64,000 nt of DNA from Phytophthora hibernalis (Eukaryota > Oomycota > Peronosporomycetes > Peronosporales > Peronosporaceae), in the NCBI GenBank assembly GCA_012656075.1, contig JAAKBF010000300.1, positions 1 to 64,000 of the forward strand, given 5' to 3'. Shown piece by piece: positions 21,421 through 31,280 of the stretch. The first letter of the stretch is position 1, and the number at the start of each line of letters is the position of its first letter. The notes beneath the pieces were generated by a model. It was not told the DNA's origin and searched no databases. It saw nothing but the letters and a program-made list of their open reading frames with translations. Made by a program: the position numbers and the translations under genes.

Positions 21421-22580
21421 CGCTGCAGAAGCGGGCTGTCGTCGGCCGCTTAATCGGAAAGGACCAACGTACCAAAGGATATCGGGTCTACCTGCCGACC
21501 GAACGCATTGTGATTGTCACTCAACACGTCACCAACTTGGACACTCCGGCCCCAACCGCTCCTGACCGGCAGCTTGATACCACTACCAGAAATGGTGTGT
21601 CCGGCCCGGACACTCTCGAGACTCCTGCTACCCCCAAAACGGTTTTGCGTCGATCAACACGCCAGCGCCGAAAGTCAAGGAAGCAGCGCGAAGCTGACAA
21701 TGACAACGATTTTCCTCGCTCAAGCAGTGGTATGGTGAAAGGAGGAGATTCGAGCACCGACGTAGCTCTTGTTGCTACGCTCCCATATTCGCCTTCTAAC
21801 GATGTAAGCGAGTTTTCGCCAGACCCCAAGAATTACCGCGAAGCTCACAAAAGTAATGACACTAAGTACTGGACTGCCGCTGAACAAGAGGAGTTTGCGG
21901 CGTTGATTGCCAACGCCACATGGACTATGATCAAGTGCGAGCCAAACACGGTGAAATTGCATACAAATCGGGTCTACAAGAAGAAGAGAACCTCAACGGG
22001 GGCGGTAGAACGCTTCAAGGCACGACTAGTTGCGTGCGGAAATGAGCAAGTTCTGGGAGTGAACTACACTCTTACATTCGCCGCAGTTCTTGAAATGACA
22101 AGCGGCAAAGTGATATTCGCGCTCGCCCGAATTTGGGGTGTACCCGCTCGTCATGGAGATGTCCCCAATGCGTATGTGAAGACGATGACTGAAGAAGGCA
22201 TCGAGATTGTCATAATGGTACCGAACGGCATGAATATCACCACGGAAACGATGGGAGAACTTGGTGTCGACGACGTTCGATACGACTCGACCGAAGTCTC
22301 TACGGGTTGAAACAATATGGTCGCCTGTGGCACAAGTTGTTGCACGAAACGCTTATCGAACTGGTTTCAGTCAGTGCACAACTGACTCGTGCCTGTATTT
22401 CAAGATTGATGCAGGTGGAACTACTTTGGTGGGCACTTACGTCGATGATCTTCTTGTGACGGGCACGTCGATAGAGTGTGTGAATAATTTTGTTTGTGGA
22501 GATGCACGTTCTATCGCTAAAAGACTTGGGATCGTCGCCGATGTTTCTTGGAATTCGAGTTGATTACGACGAGAAGACCG
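21396..22580 (+). pseudogene. Copia reverse transcriptase
   Basis: A charged linker precedes the RT. RT blocks are visible as RFKARLVACGNEQVLGVNY, RHGDVPNAYVKTM (the first catalytic Asp in GDVxNAY) and, after frameshifts near 22300, GTYVDDLLVTGTS with the YVDD catalytic pair intact at about 22437-22455. A segment between the blocks is damaged. Confidence 0.82.
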
Positions 22581-22883
22581 GCTACACATTTGACCAGGAG
22601 CACGCGATCAAGGAATTGCTAGAGAAAAATGGACTTGCTCAAGCTCATGCAGTGCGGTGTCCAATTGGGCAAGAAGATCCTGTTGTCGATGGCAAACGGC
22701 TCCTTGAATCACCCGCGCAAACGGACCCATTAACAACCTACGAAGAAGACTTTCCAGTCACTGGTCGGGAGTCTGCTTTGGATTGCGAGGTGCACACGCC
22801 CCGACATCGCTTTTGCGGTGCATCGTGCTACCCGTCGCACTCATGCACCTACCGTGCAAGACTGAAAGCGAATCGCGCGATAT

Positions 22884-23409
22884 TTGGCTGGGTCTGCCAC
22901 GTTGAAGCTGCACATGAATGAAGATCATGCGCCGACTCTGCCAATCAATATGGTTTGTTACACAGATGCAGATTTCGCTGGTGATAACCTGGACCGGAAG
23001 TCCGTCAGCGGCGCCGTTTTCAGCGTGAATGGCATGATCGTTGGATGGACTTGCAAGAAGCAGAGTGCTGTCGCGCTCCCCTGCAGAAGCAGAGTTTGAG
23101 GCTGCGTCATGTGGTGGTCAAGAGCTTCTGGGATAAAGGGAGCTTTTGAGTGAGCTCGCTATGCCACAGCAACTCCCTTTGACTCTGTTCATGGACAGTC
23201 AAGCAGCGATTAAGCAAATCACGCACGAAACAAGCTCTGGACGATCGAAACACGTTGATATTCGCCTCAAGTTTCTACGAGACTACACTGCCAAGAAGAT
23301 TGTTGGGCCCGCTTACGTTGGAACGGAGGCTATGATCGCAGATCTTCTCACGAAACCTCTCCCGGCTCCTCGCATCCTCACGCTGCGCGCTGCATGTCGC
23401 ATGAAGTGA
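22884..23409 (+). pseudogene. Copia RNase H
   Basis: VCYTDADFAGDNLDRKSVSG is the Copia RNase H start with the catalytic Asp; WTCKKQSAVALP follows, and after a shift near 23100 the C-terminal part reads LFMDSQAAIKQITHE and HVDIRLKFLRD. It stops at 23407-23409, 22 bp before the 3' LTR. The purine-rich GTGGAGGAG right before the LTR is the likely polypurine tract. Confidence 0.82.
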
Positions 23410-23431
23410 TCCCGACAGCATCGTGGAGGAG

Positions 23432-23664
23432 TGTTGGAAGCATGCCGATCCAGCCGGATTGGACCACAATGCAGCGCTCCACAAACGCGCACTCCACACG
23501 AGACGACACGACAGTTTGCGAGCTCACAACGCACAACCAAACGCTAGACCACAAGAAAACGACAAGGAGAACGAAGGAGGTGAGCTAGGAGGTCGAGTAG
23601 CGAAGTTCGTGTCAATAAACTACTTTTCATTCCTTCTCCAAGCGCACAAGTCACCTTTTCTACA
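23432..23664 (+). repeat. Copia 3' LTR
   Basis: A 233-bp partner of 18723-18956, ending CTACA. Followed by TAAAT, the target duplication partner of the upstream GAAAT. Confidence 0.9.
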
Positions 23665-24065
23665 TAAATGCCTACACCCGGCGCTGTGTCTACTCCATAC
23701 TAATAGTTTTGGGTATGATGTGGCGTTGTAGGCTTGTGTGTAGATTAATTTTGTTAGAGCTTCCTACCGTTTCGACTGCAAGGATTTCATGGCGAGCGGG
23801 TGCGTGCGTGTCGTCGCTGCAATGGTGCTTCGCGATGATCTCAGAATCAATGCCGCATTATCGGTGCTGCCGGCGCGGAGGTTAAGCGGCCGGTCGAGAA
23901 AGTCGTGCAGTGCTAGTGCAGTTACAGGGGTGTCGCTGCCTTCGTTCGTCGTTGATGCATATCGCTATCAGCAAGGGTCTTCACGCGATTTTCCTAGGCA
24001 AATAATAAAACTTGTATGTATTTCTTTTATTTTTATTAGCTTCGTCAAGTGTATACACACTACGT

Positions 24066-24309
24066 TCATACTTTTTTGGTCAACTTCGAGGCAAGTTCAG
24101 TCATCCCAGCTCGCTCCTCGTCAACGAAGTTATCATCCAAGTCGTCATTATCGGCAGCCTCGCGAATTCTTAGAGATCTGCTGTCCATGTTGTTGTTTTG
24201 GGCAACGTTGATCGTGGTCACGGAAACGGAGTCTGAGGTAGCCACGGCGCCTTCAACCGAGTTGGCAGCCAGGAGAGTAGCGCCTGCGGCGAGGATGACA
24301 TCAAACTCA
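24066..24309 (-). pseudogene. Truncated RxLR-dEER effector
   Basis: The minus strand shows a signal-peptide-like run (VILAAGATLLAANSVEGAVA), then SRSLRIREA containing RSLR, and DNFVDEERAG containing the dEER motif about 12 residues later. The frame ends after LASKLTKKV at 24066, only a few residues past dEER, so the effector domain is missing. No ATG lies at the expected start: the frame has His-Glu where Met would be, and the nearest ATG is out of frame. It is probably the 5' stump of an effector gene. Confidence 0.72.
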
Positions 24310-25050
24310 TGATTTATCGTAGTGTGATGAAGAGATCTGAGGCTTGAGCTGCAAAATTTAGACTGATGTTGCTGTGCCCCAGCCTGCTGAGGTACCTCGT
24401 TTCTTAGATCCCACTGTCTGTCACGGAATAGACCTAGATACATTATGTGAAAACCTAGCAGATCTCTCATTCTATCATAGACACTGGAGAAAAATACCGT
24501 CCGACTCTAATTCCCTGATGCGTTGTCGGTGGACCGAAGCGGGAACTGTTACAGTACGTATCATATCGGTAAGGTTCCAAATTCATCAAAATATGAATTT
24601 GTTTGGAGCTATGACACGTACACAAAAGAGAGATCAAGTATTATTATGCCAGTAGTACTAAACTTACCCAAAAAACTAAAAAAACTGCTTATCATGCATT
24701 GACACCAGCGACGGCTTTGATTAGTCGAAATTTCAATCCACTCCTTTTGAGCTGTACAAGCATAAAACAACATCACTAGCGCCCTAAAGTACTGCGCACC
24801 ATTCCGGCATTCGAGTCCCCGGGTGGGGGGTACATGTAGATGTGTGTGTGGCTAGTATGAGTGCACGGATCCGAATGAGGTCCCATTTTCCGTAAATGAA
24901 AGACCTGACAATATAGATCTGCGAAGGCGCACTATTTTCGAAAGGGGTCTTACAAACATCTAGTGTTCAGTAGCAAGTTTTATAAGCATACATAATTACT
25001 TTGATACCATGTGTTGAGATTAAGTTTTACAAAGTAATTTAAAACATATA

Positions 25051-25270
25051 TGGTACTACAAAACAACACATCCCCGGGATAAAGGGGGTGAAATTAACTC
25101 GCTCGGCAGGCCGAAACAACGCCTATGGTTTAAATATCCGTGTTCGCAGCACACGGGCTTAAACCAGGACCAAGGAGGGTCACACCTAGCTCGGCTTAGG
25201 GTTGTGTCACCGCTCTCTGGGTTTTCAAGGGTGAGGCTCGGGTGTAGTTTTCCTGTCGGCATCTCCGACT
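25051..25270 (+). repeat. Dispersed repeat shared with 46821-47020
   Basis: Both copies contain GGTTTAAATATCCGT, GGCTTAGGGTTGTGTCACCG, a CGGGTTTT-like stretch and TGACATCCG in the same order. No ORF with recognisable domains. From 24320 to 25050 and from 25320 to 26100 I see no gene. Confidence 0.65.
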
Positions 25271-25685
25271 TTCATGATTTGAAGCAAGATGACATCCGTC
25301 CTCCAGGCGACTTCAAAGTTTATTCGATGTAGAAAAAGACTCAGAATCATTCATAACCACCACAAATATTAAGTTTCAGTAGACTCGTTTTGTACCACTA
25401 GCAAGAGCCAACATATATTGTGAATTCCGTCCAAATTTGTAGATTTTGGGCGGTTCGCTTAGCCACCACATACAAATTACAAGTCATTTCCGAAGTCGCC
25501 CATAGCAGCACATGTGTCACAGTAAGTACGAATCGGACTTAGTGTGAATTCGGCAGTCAGATTTGGCGGTTTCACCGCCGGAGATTCAACCAATCGCCCA
25601 ATGTAGAACCCCACAATACTTCGAAGTACGAATGTTACCCGTTTCGTCGCCCTCTCGCCAAGCATGTATTATTCATGGCATTAGT

Positions 25686-25714
25686 GACTGCAATCATAGA
25701 TTGCAGATTGGCAA
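25686..25714 (-). repeat. 29-bp palindrome-containing motif, orientation 2
   Basis: Reverse complement of 8872-8900 with one mismatch, about 490 bp upstream of NLP copy 2. The homologous NLP upstream block starts only about 110 bp before the start codons, so this motif is not simply part of that block. Confidence 0.5.
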
Positions 25715-26181
25715 ACTGGATCTATCATTGGCGGCAAGTATAAATCATCATTGATGACTTGGCTTGGTGCACAGTCGTCAGTGATGACAAGTTAAAAGTA
25801 CTTGTTGTTCTGCCGACCTGTTATTAAGACCCCTGGACAGCCCGTTGTCTATTCCAAGGCAACATTAGTGCTAAGTTTTGCAACATTACCTTCCATCCAT
25901 TCTCTTCTACATTTACTACACTATACTTTACCAAGCGACTCCAACCTGACCTAAATACTCCCATTCAACATATTACGTTGGGATGACTTTACTTTCGCCT
26001 CGCAAGGTTGCTGCTGCTACTGGTTCCATCTCCCAAATAATCTAACTAGCCATCGACCACGAGTTTTACATTCATGCAACACAAATTTAAAAACATGTCA
26101 CACGTGGAAAGCGAGCTCTGGGATGTTTTACAAGAACTCGTAAGGAGCTCACTTTAAATCATTTGCGCCAGCCACAAGCTC

Positions 26182-26198
26182 TCATCTTCCCTTCAAAC
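26182..26198 (+). promoter_or_regulatory. Inr/FPR-like core promoter of NLP copy 2
   Basis: TCATCTTCCCTTCAAAC lies 8 bp before the ATG, aligned with 9008-9024 of copy 1. Confidence 0.5.
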
Positions 26199-26205
26199 AC
26201 CAGCG

Positions 26206-26919
26206 ATGAACATCGGACGGCTCGTCATCGTCGTGACTGCCGCGCTCTTCTCCGCCAAGGCCGATTCCATTGACCATGACAAGGTGCAACCGTTTCCACA
26301 GCTGCAACCTGTCACCGCCTCCGAAAAGGCTGGCCTCGAGTTCAAGCCGAAACTTTATATGGATTTGGGGTGCGTCTCATATCCCGCTGTGAATGCTGCG
26401 GGTGAGCCGAGTAGGGGTCTAAAAGGAACTGGAGGTTCTTCTGGCTGCGAGGGTCCTGTCTTGGGCTCGCAGGTGTACGCACGTGCTGAATGGTACAACG
26501 ATGTCTGGGCCATCATGTACGCCTGGTACTTTCCCAAGGGTTTCTGGGATATGTCCCTTTTGGCGCCACGACTGGTCTAACGCAGTTGTGTCAGCCCCGA
26601 TGTTGAAACCCCCAACGTGTTTTGGGTATCACTATCAACGTCCGAGAACAAGAATGGCAACAAGTATGCACCTGCAGAGTCCATTGGCAATGACACGACC
26701 CCACTGCTTCATCGCTACCTTCCATCGTACGACAGCGCTGAGTTAAGAGGGTTAAACACCTACAGCGATATTGGCGCTTTCCAAGATCTGATCATGTGGG
26801 ATCAGCTCACGGACGCAGCTCGGGCTACACTGAACGACCAGGATAATTTTGGTCGTACCGAAGTACCAATAAGCGACGATCACTTCCTCGGGCATCTCGA
26901 AAAAGCTTGGCCATTTTAG
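26206..26919 (+). pseudogene. NLP (NPP1 family) paralog 2, frameshifted
   Basis: Starts at ATG 26206 with a signal peptide of about 19 residues, then a mature protein very close to copy 1, including AIMYAWYFPKG. One T is missing in the CCCTTTT run at about 26558-26566 relative to copy 1, so the frame stops at 26578 just as the RHDW region begins; that region, again with the altered heptapeptide, is readable in the next frame. The C-terminal third, ending HLEKAWPF with the stop at 26917-26919, is intact in a third frame. The break differs from that in copy 1. Secreted, plant-membrane-directed family; activity doubtful. Confidence 0.85.
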
Positions 26920-27105
26920 TCGTCCGAAATTTCTGCTCAGAGTGTGTGACGCACAGCTCCGTTTTCTGGGATGACGAAGACAATCCGCGTTGCTCGGTGC
27001 AGGGATATAGTAACGTGGCTGTATTAGCTTAGGACTTTGCTGGCGTCCTGATCGCGCTTTGAACTTCGGCTGGGAGTTCAATTTTTAGGCGTAGCCCGGC
27101 GATAA

Positions 27106-27280
27106 TTTGACAAAGGAAATTATTCTCTGGATTTTATCTATTTGACAAAGGAAATTATTCTCTGGATTTTATCTATTTGTCAAAGGAAATTATTCTCTGG
27201 ATTTTATCTATTTGACAAAGGAAATTATTCTCTGGATTTTATCTATTTGTCAAAGGAAATTATTCTCTGGATTTTATCTA
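27106..27280 (+). repeat. Tandem repeat, five copies of 35 bp
   Basis: Exactly 5 x 35 bp, unit starting TTTGACAAAGG or TTTGTCAAAGG and ending TTTTATCTA. Copies 3 and 5 have T in place of A at unit position 5, copies 1, 2 and 4 have A; otherwise they look identical. There are no spacers, so it is a minisatellite and not a CRISPR array. It begins where the duplicated NLP flank ends. Confidence 0.95.
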
Positions 27281-27680
27281 CAATAAATTTGAAGAACGCG
27301 TACCCGAAAAATAGTTTTCTTTCTTTCTTGAAACTACTGGCTGATTGCTTCATAATGAAACATACAGGCAAAATCGCATCCGAACACCTTGGTATTCAAG
27401 AGCTCGGTAAGAACCAGTGTAAATGTAAAGCTGCGATGCAGTACAACCACAAACTTGGATGGCTCTACATAATCCGAAAGTGGTGGCACTAACGAGCATA
27501 TTTTGCAGAGCCACCCTAAACGAGTCGGTACATTTCCCACTGATGTGGTTCTAGATCTGTAGAACTACGGACACGGAGTCATCTGGCTGGTTAGATCTCA
27601 CCTACCATAGTCTCTGGCCACCAACACGGGCATGGCGGAGTCCAACATGGCTCTAAAGTGCTACTGCACTTACGTCGTTG

Positions 27681-27697
27681 TCATTCTCAAATTTGCC
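27681..27697 (+). promoter_or_regulatory. Strong oomycete Inr plus FPR element
   Basis: TCATTCTCAAATTTGCC matches the oomycete core promoter consensus (TCATTYYNCAWTTT) almost perfectly and lies 31 bp before the ATG at 27728. It argues that 27728, not the upstream ATG at 27632, is the real start. Confidence 0.7.
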
Positions 27698-27727
27698 AGC
27701 TCCACATCAACTCGACTCAAGGCAAAT

Positions 27728-28141
27728 ATGACTCAATACTTCCTGGCCGATGCGCGCTTCAGCTTCGGTACTGATCCTCCTTCAAAATGTCAAGCACGCG
27801 TGTATGACGCCTCGTTACCTCGTGCCAAGCTTCCTCGTGGTAAACCTCGTCGAGCCCGCAGCGGTTCCATCTCGGTATCGTCCGTCAGCAATTATCCTTC
27901 GTCACCAATCAACCGGTTCGCCCAGTCCATGGGACCCGACAAAACCAAGTCCACCCAAGCGAACGATTGGACCCGCCAGACCACCCCTGCAGTAGCTTCT
28001 ACTCGACGTGGTCACTTTTACTTTGCCGATTCGTGGGATGTGTCGTACTCAGCCAAGTCCAATCGACGCACCGTCTGGCAGCGATTCACTGAGAACGTGG
28101 ACAAATGTGTGGTTCGAGTCGTGAGCAAGTTTTACAAGTAA
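27728..28141 (+). CDS. Small basic protein, unrecognised oomycete family, copy 1
   Basis: 137 residues. I do not recognise the family, but it is conserved with the minus-strand gene at 29267-28855. Shared blocks are DARFSxxTDP near the start, a basic RARSGSISVSS stretch, NRFAQSMGP in the middle, and a C-terminal ARSNR/AKSNR-xxxWxRFTxxVD segment ending in RVVxKFxK. The start at 27728 is chosen because homology begins there and an Inr/FPR element lies just upstream. No signal peptide, membrane segment or known domain is visible. The Ser-rich RSGSIS stretch looks like a basophilic kinase site (inference). The frame is intact. Confidence 0.7.
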   Translation: MTQYFLADARFSFGTDPPSKCQARVYDASLPRAKLPRGKPRRARSGSISVSSVSNYPSSPINRFAQSMGPDKTKSTQANDWTRQTTPAVASTRRGHFYFADSWDVSYSAKSNRRTVWQRFTENVDKCVVRVVSKFYK

Positions 28142-28854
28142 AGTGACCGGTTACCTGTATATCCATCTGCGTATTGAGTTGCACTAACGAGCCCAGAGGA
28201 AGGCTGTCGATATTTAACTAAATGTTCCAAGTCGAAATTTCTTGCTCTGTTGTCATTAATCTTCTCTCTGGGAGCTTTAAATACCGGGCTGAGAACACAT
28301 GAATTAGGTGCTTTGCTTGGTCATGCATCGCATGAGTGTCTTACCTCATCTCTTCCAAATTATCTATTCCTCTCAGCTCAATAAAATCGCTGACCTGACT
28401 GGGATAACACTTAGCCCGACTATCATTTCCCAGATACTGGAGCACCGCGAATTTAGAAATTGCCAAGAAAGGCATTTGAGGAACATGGTGTAGAAGTCAA
28501 ATACGCATCTAGGATTGATTTCGACGTGCTCGTAATCGATGGCGGCTCCAGCGGGACACTTATATGCAACATCTCCAAATTCAGCCTGTAAAGCTGCCGC
28601 ACAGATGGGAACAGTCCTCTCGTTTAGTTTATTTGCTTCGTACAGTATTAATAGTCCCTGGCTGCCTAATGCGTAGCATAAACATTGCGATCAAAATCGC
28701 AATAGGAATTTAGTACTTTGAAGTACTGAAGACACCTAAAATCATTGAGAACGCTTTATTGCGAACAATCATTCTCTTTCAATAGTTATTCAAATATTAA
28801 AAACATGTGCCTACCATTGGGCAACATGGTACATCGTTCACATACAACAATACT

Positions 28855-29267
28855 TCACTTGAAAAACTTGCCAACGACTCGAAGTACACACCGATCCACA
28901 CCTTTGGTGAACCGTTTCCAGGCACTTGGTCGGTTGGATCTAGCTGTGTAGGCCATAGCACTCGAGTCTGCAAGGTTGTAGTCACCACGGTGACTGGACA
29001 TTTCGGGGCGGTGTGTCGTCTCCTGGTGCTTTCCGTTGTTGGCCGCTGTGGACCCATCGATTGGGCAAACCGATTGACCGGTGACGTGGGGAATGGGTTC
29101 ATTGACGAGATGGAGATGGAACCACTACGGGCTCGACTAGGATTGCCACGACGAGACTTGGTCGAATGGAGCGAAGTCTCGTATTGGTGCAATTGGGGAC
29201 CGCAGAATGGGAAATTGGGGTCGGTGCTCAGACTGAAGCGAGCGTCCACGACAACGAAGTGCGGCAT
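28855..29267 (-). pseudogene. Small basic protein, same family, copy 2, frameshifted
   Basis: Starts at ATG 29267 (MPHFVVVDARFSLSTDP) and shares RARSGSISISS and NRFAQSMGP with the gene at 27728. The first frame drifts off near 29010, but the conserved C-terminal part (ADSSAMAYTARSNR, WKRFTKGVD, then RVVGKFFK and a stop at 28855-28857) is intact in another frame, so one indel separates two conserved halves. The two genes are convergent. The upstream DNA also aligns, including an Inr-like site at 29316-29299. Confidence 0.65.
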
Positions 29268-29298
29268 GTTTGACGGACCCTTGACTTGCTGTTAAGCT

Positions 29299-29316
29299 GG
29301 TAAGTTGGAAACTGAA
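29299..29316 (-). promoter_or_regulatory. Inr/FPR-like core promoter of copy 2
   Basis: TTCAGTTTCCAACTTACC on the minus strand, 32 bp before the ATG at 29267. It aligns with the Inr/FPR element of copy 1 at 27681-27697. Confidence 0.5.
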
Positions 29317-29893
29317 GACCAAAGACGAGTAATGTGGAGTCACGCTGGACCCGCCCGCTGAAGATCTCATGTTCGTGGTAACATCACCGCTAAAGGAGAT
29401 CTATCCAGCGAGATGGCTCCCTTTTGTGGTTTAACACGAGCTTTTTCATTGGAACCGCATGAAATTGGTCAGCGTGAGCCTACCGACTCTTTTGGGCTGG
29501 GCTGGTAATTTTTCACTTGACTTCTACTGTTGCCACAGATCTATGGAATCTGGGACTTGTGGACGAGCTCCTTTGAAGCTTCATACTTTTTATTGGGAAC
29601 GCATGATTTTTGATAGAGTCCCGCCTCAAATTTCCACTTACGTACTCGTAGTATCTAGCACCAGCTCTTACCTGTTTTGGTGATTCGCGTACTAAAGAAT
29701 CGCCAGGGACACCACAAACACGTATCATTTTACTTAAATTCAATCAAACCCAAACGTAGTACCAAACCACAACAAAAAACTGAACTCTTCGGTGAAATTC
29801 ATCAAGACTGTAATTACCTACTATTAAAATATATAATCGACGCTTTCGCGCCAAGTCCTTCGTAGCTACTAGGCTACTGCCACATTCCACCAA

Positions 29894-30397
29894 CTACAGT
29901 TGCGTCTTGTTCCACGCCAGTTGGTGGTAGATCGACGCCTCTCGCATGGAAAAGAGGATCCGACTGAAGTCTTTCTTCAGCTGCTCGTCATCCTCGACGC
30001 TCTCCGTGTCCGTGTCACAGCCGTTGTCGCTCGCCAAGTCGTTGCAGTCCATAGCGTCCATCTCCCTCATGCAGTTCAGAGGCAGCTGCGAGAAGGCCCG
30101 CCCCTTGTCGGACATAACAGGTTTGTTGCCCGACTTGTACTTGTTGGCACGGTAGGGCCACTTGATGTTGAGGCGTTTGCAGTTGCGCTTGACGGTGATG
30201 ACGGCAACGCCGATGAGTTTGGCTGCCTGCTTTTGCGGCATGTGGAAGTACTGAGCCAGGAATTCGGGCTCGAATTCGTAGACACGACGACTTTTGCGCG
30301 GCTTCTTGTCCTCGTTATTGGTGGGGGCTGCGCGTTTGCGACTCACAGGTTTGGCCATTGGCAGAGCAGCATGGACAGTCGGTGGTGCAAAGCCCAT
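29894..30397 (-). CDS. RWP-RK domain transcription factor 1
   Basis: 167 residues from ATG 30397. A basic nuclear-type N-terminus (RKRAAPTNNEDKKPRKSRR) precedes the RWP-RK domain at about 40-85: EFLAQYFHMPQKQAAKLIGV, then VKRNCKRLNI and KWPYRANKYK, which corresponds to the RWPYRK signature. RWP-RK proteins are DNA-binding regulators of plants, algae and oomycetes; targets here are unknown. The C-terminus is acidic (DTESVEDDEQLKKDFSRI) and may be a regulatory helix. The frame is intact. A mirror-image open frame on the plus strand (29900-30403) is a shadow. Confidence 0.85.
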   Translation of the reverse strand: MGFAPPTVHAALPMAKPVSRKRAAPTNNEDKKPRKSRRVYEFEPEFLAQYFHMPQKQAAKLIGVAVITVKRNCKRLNIKWPYRANKYKSGNKPVMSDKGRAFSQLPLNCMREMDAMDCNDLASDNGCDTDTESVEDDEQLKKDFSRILFSMREASIYHQLAWNKTQL

Positions 30398-30481
30398 TGT
30401 TGAACGGTGGAGAACTTGAGCTCGAGTGGGGAAGTTGGGGAATGAGCCGTCGGAAGCGTGGCACCGAGTCCCTCTGACGCT

Positions 30482-31230
30482 TCATGATGGAGCTGAGCTG
30501 CTCAAGCGCTGCGTCTCTCTTGGGTGCCCTTCCTTGACAGAAGACGACGACGGGGTCTCACTACTACTGTTGTAATTGCCTGGCTGGAACGTTGAAGCAA
30601 ATTGATGACACCAGATTGTGATGGAGGAAGTGCCGCTTATTTGAGGCGATTTTGCGGTCGCCCACTTCAACTTGAAACCCTCAAGAGGTGGGAAAGCGTA
30701 GCTATTTCCGTGTTAAGTGCGACGTGGTGTTGTAATGCCGCGCCATCATCCCTCATTGAGTGGATTGACGGCTCTGACGGCTGCTGATGGCGTGGGACGC
30801 GTCTGATATCGCGGCGCCACTGTCGCTGCCGCTTGGATGGGCGCGAAGGCTCCGCATCAAGCTGCGGAGCTGCAAAACTTTGGTTGCCTGTGTTAACTAG
30901 TACAAGTCGGAGCGACCGCCGATGCACCAGACCTGGTAGTGGAGACCAACGAAGGCACAAATTTGCACTCGGGTCCATCCCACTGGCGAACGGATCGAGT
31001 CGCTGCTGGCCAGGCGATTGAGGTGATGTTGACTGTATTCGCGGTCAAGTACAACGCTACGACGCGACTACCGAGGGGATGCGCTCCGAGCGACTTGGTG
31101 ACGAGTCTAGGTTGAAGTTCCCCATCTCCCTTTGCCCCAGATGTGAGATGGCCCCCAGCGTGTGGCTGTCTGGCGTCTTCGGTGAGTAATGACTGACAGG
31201 TAGATGGTGTTCATGAGGATATTATAGATA
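30482..31230. other. Region without a supported gene
   Basis: Several open frames exist on both strands, but none shows domain-like sequence or conservation with another copy in the window. The minus-strand frame at 30978-30667 is Arg/Gln/Pro-rich and lies upstream of RWP-RK 1 in the same orientation, so it could be a remnant of a longer 5' exon. I would not call it. Confidence 0.4.
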
Positions 31231-31280
31231 TGTGTTTATAATCGGTAGGTATTATAGTTATCTACCACTGCTGCCATTGT

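Larger units (their letters stand above)
18723..23664 (+). mobile_element. Copia-type LTR retrotransposon, complete in extent but decayed
   Basis: A 4,942-bp element has 234/233-bp LTRs that start TGTTGG and end CTACA. Immediate flanks are GAAAT (18718-18722) and TAAAT (23665-23669), a 5-bp target duplication with one change. Inside are a primer site, Gag, protease, integrase, RT and RNase H in Copia order (integrase before RT), all with frameshifts and stops. Clear LTR divergence and the many breaks show it is no longer autonomous. Confidence 0.92.

Noticed and set aside
23789..24211. 140-codon plus-strand frame with ATG
   Set aside because: No domain or homology visible, and it overlaps the RxLR stump on the other strand.
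24790..24830. Possible tRNA-like TTCGAGTCC string
   Set aside because: No cloverleaf can be built around it.
27106..27280. Regular 35-bp repeats resembling a CRISPR array
   Set aside because: The copies are directly adjacent with no spacers, and the genome is eukaryotic; it is a minisatellite.
27632..27727. Upstream ATG for the small basic protein
   Set aside because: Homology with the paralog starts at 27728 and an Inr/FPR element lies between the two ATGs.
29900..30403. 167-codon plus-strand frame
   Set aside because: It mirrors the RWP-RK gene on the opposite strand, which has clear domain sequence; the plus frame is compositionally odd (Val/Arg/Leu runs).
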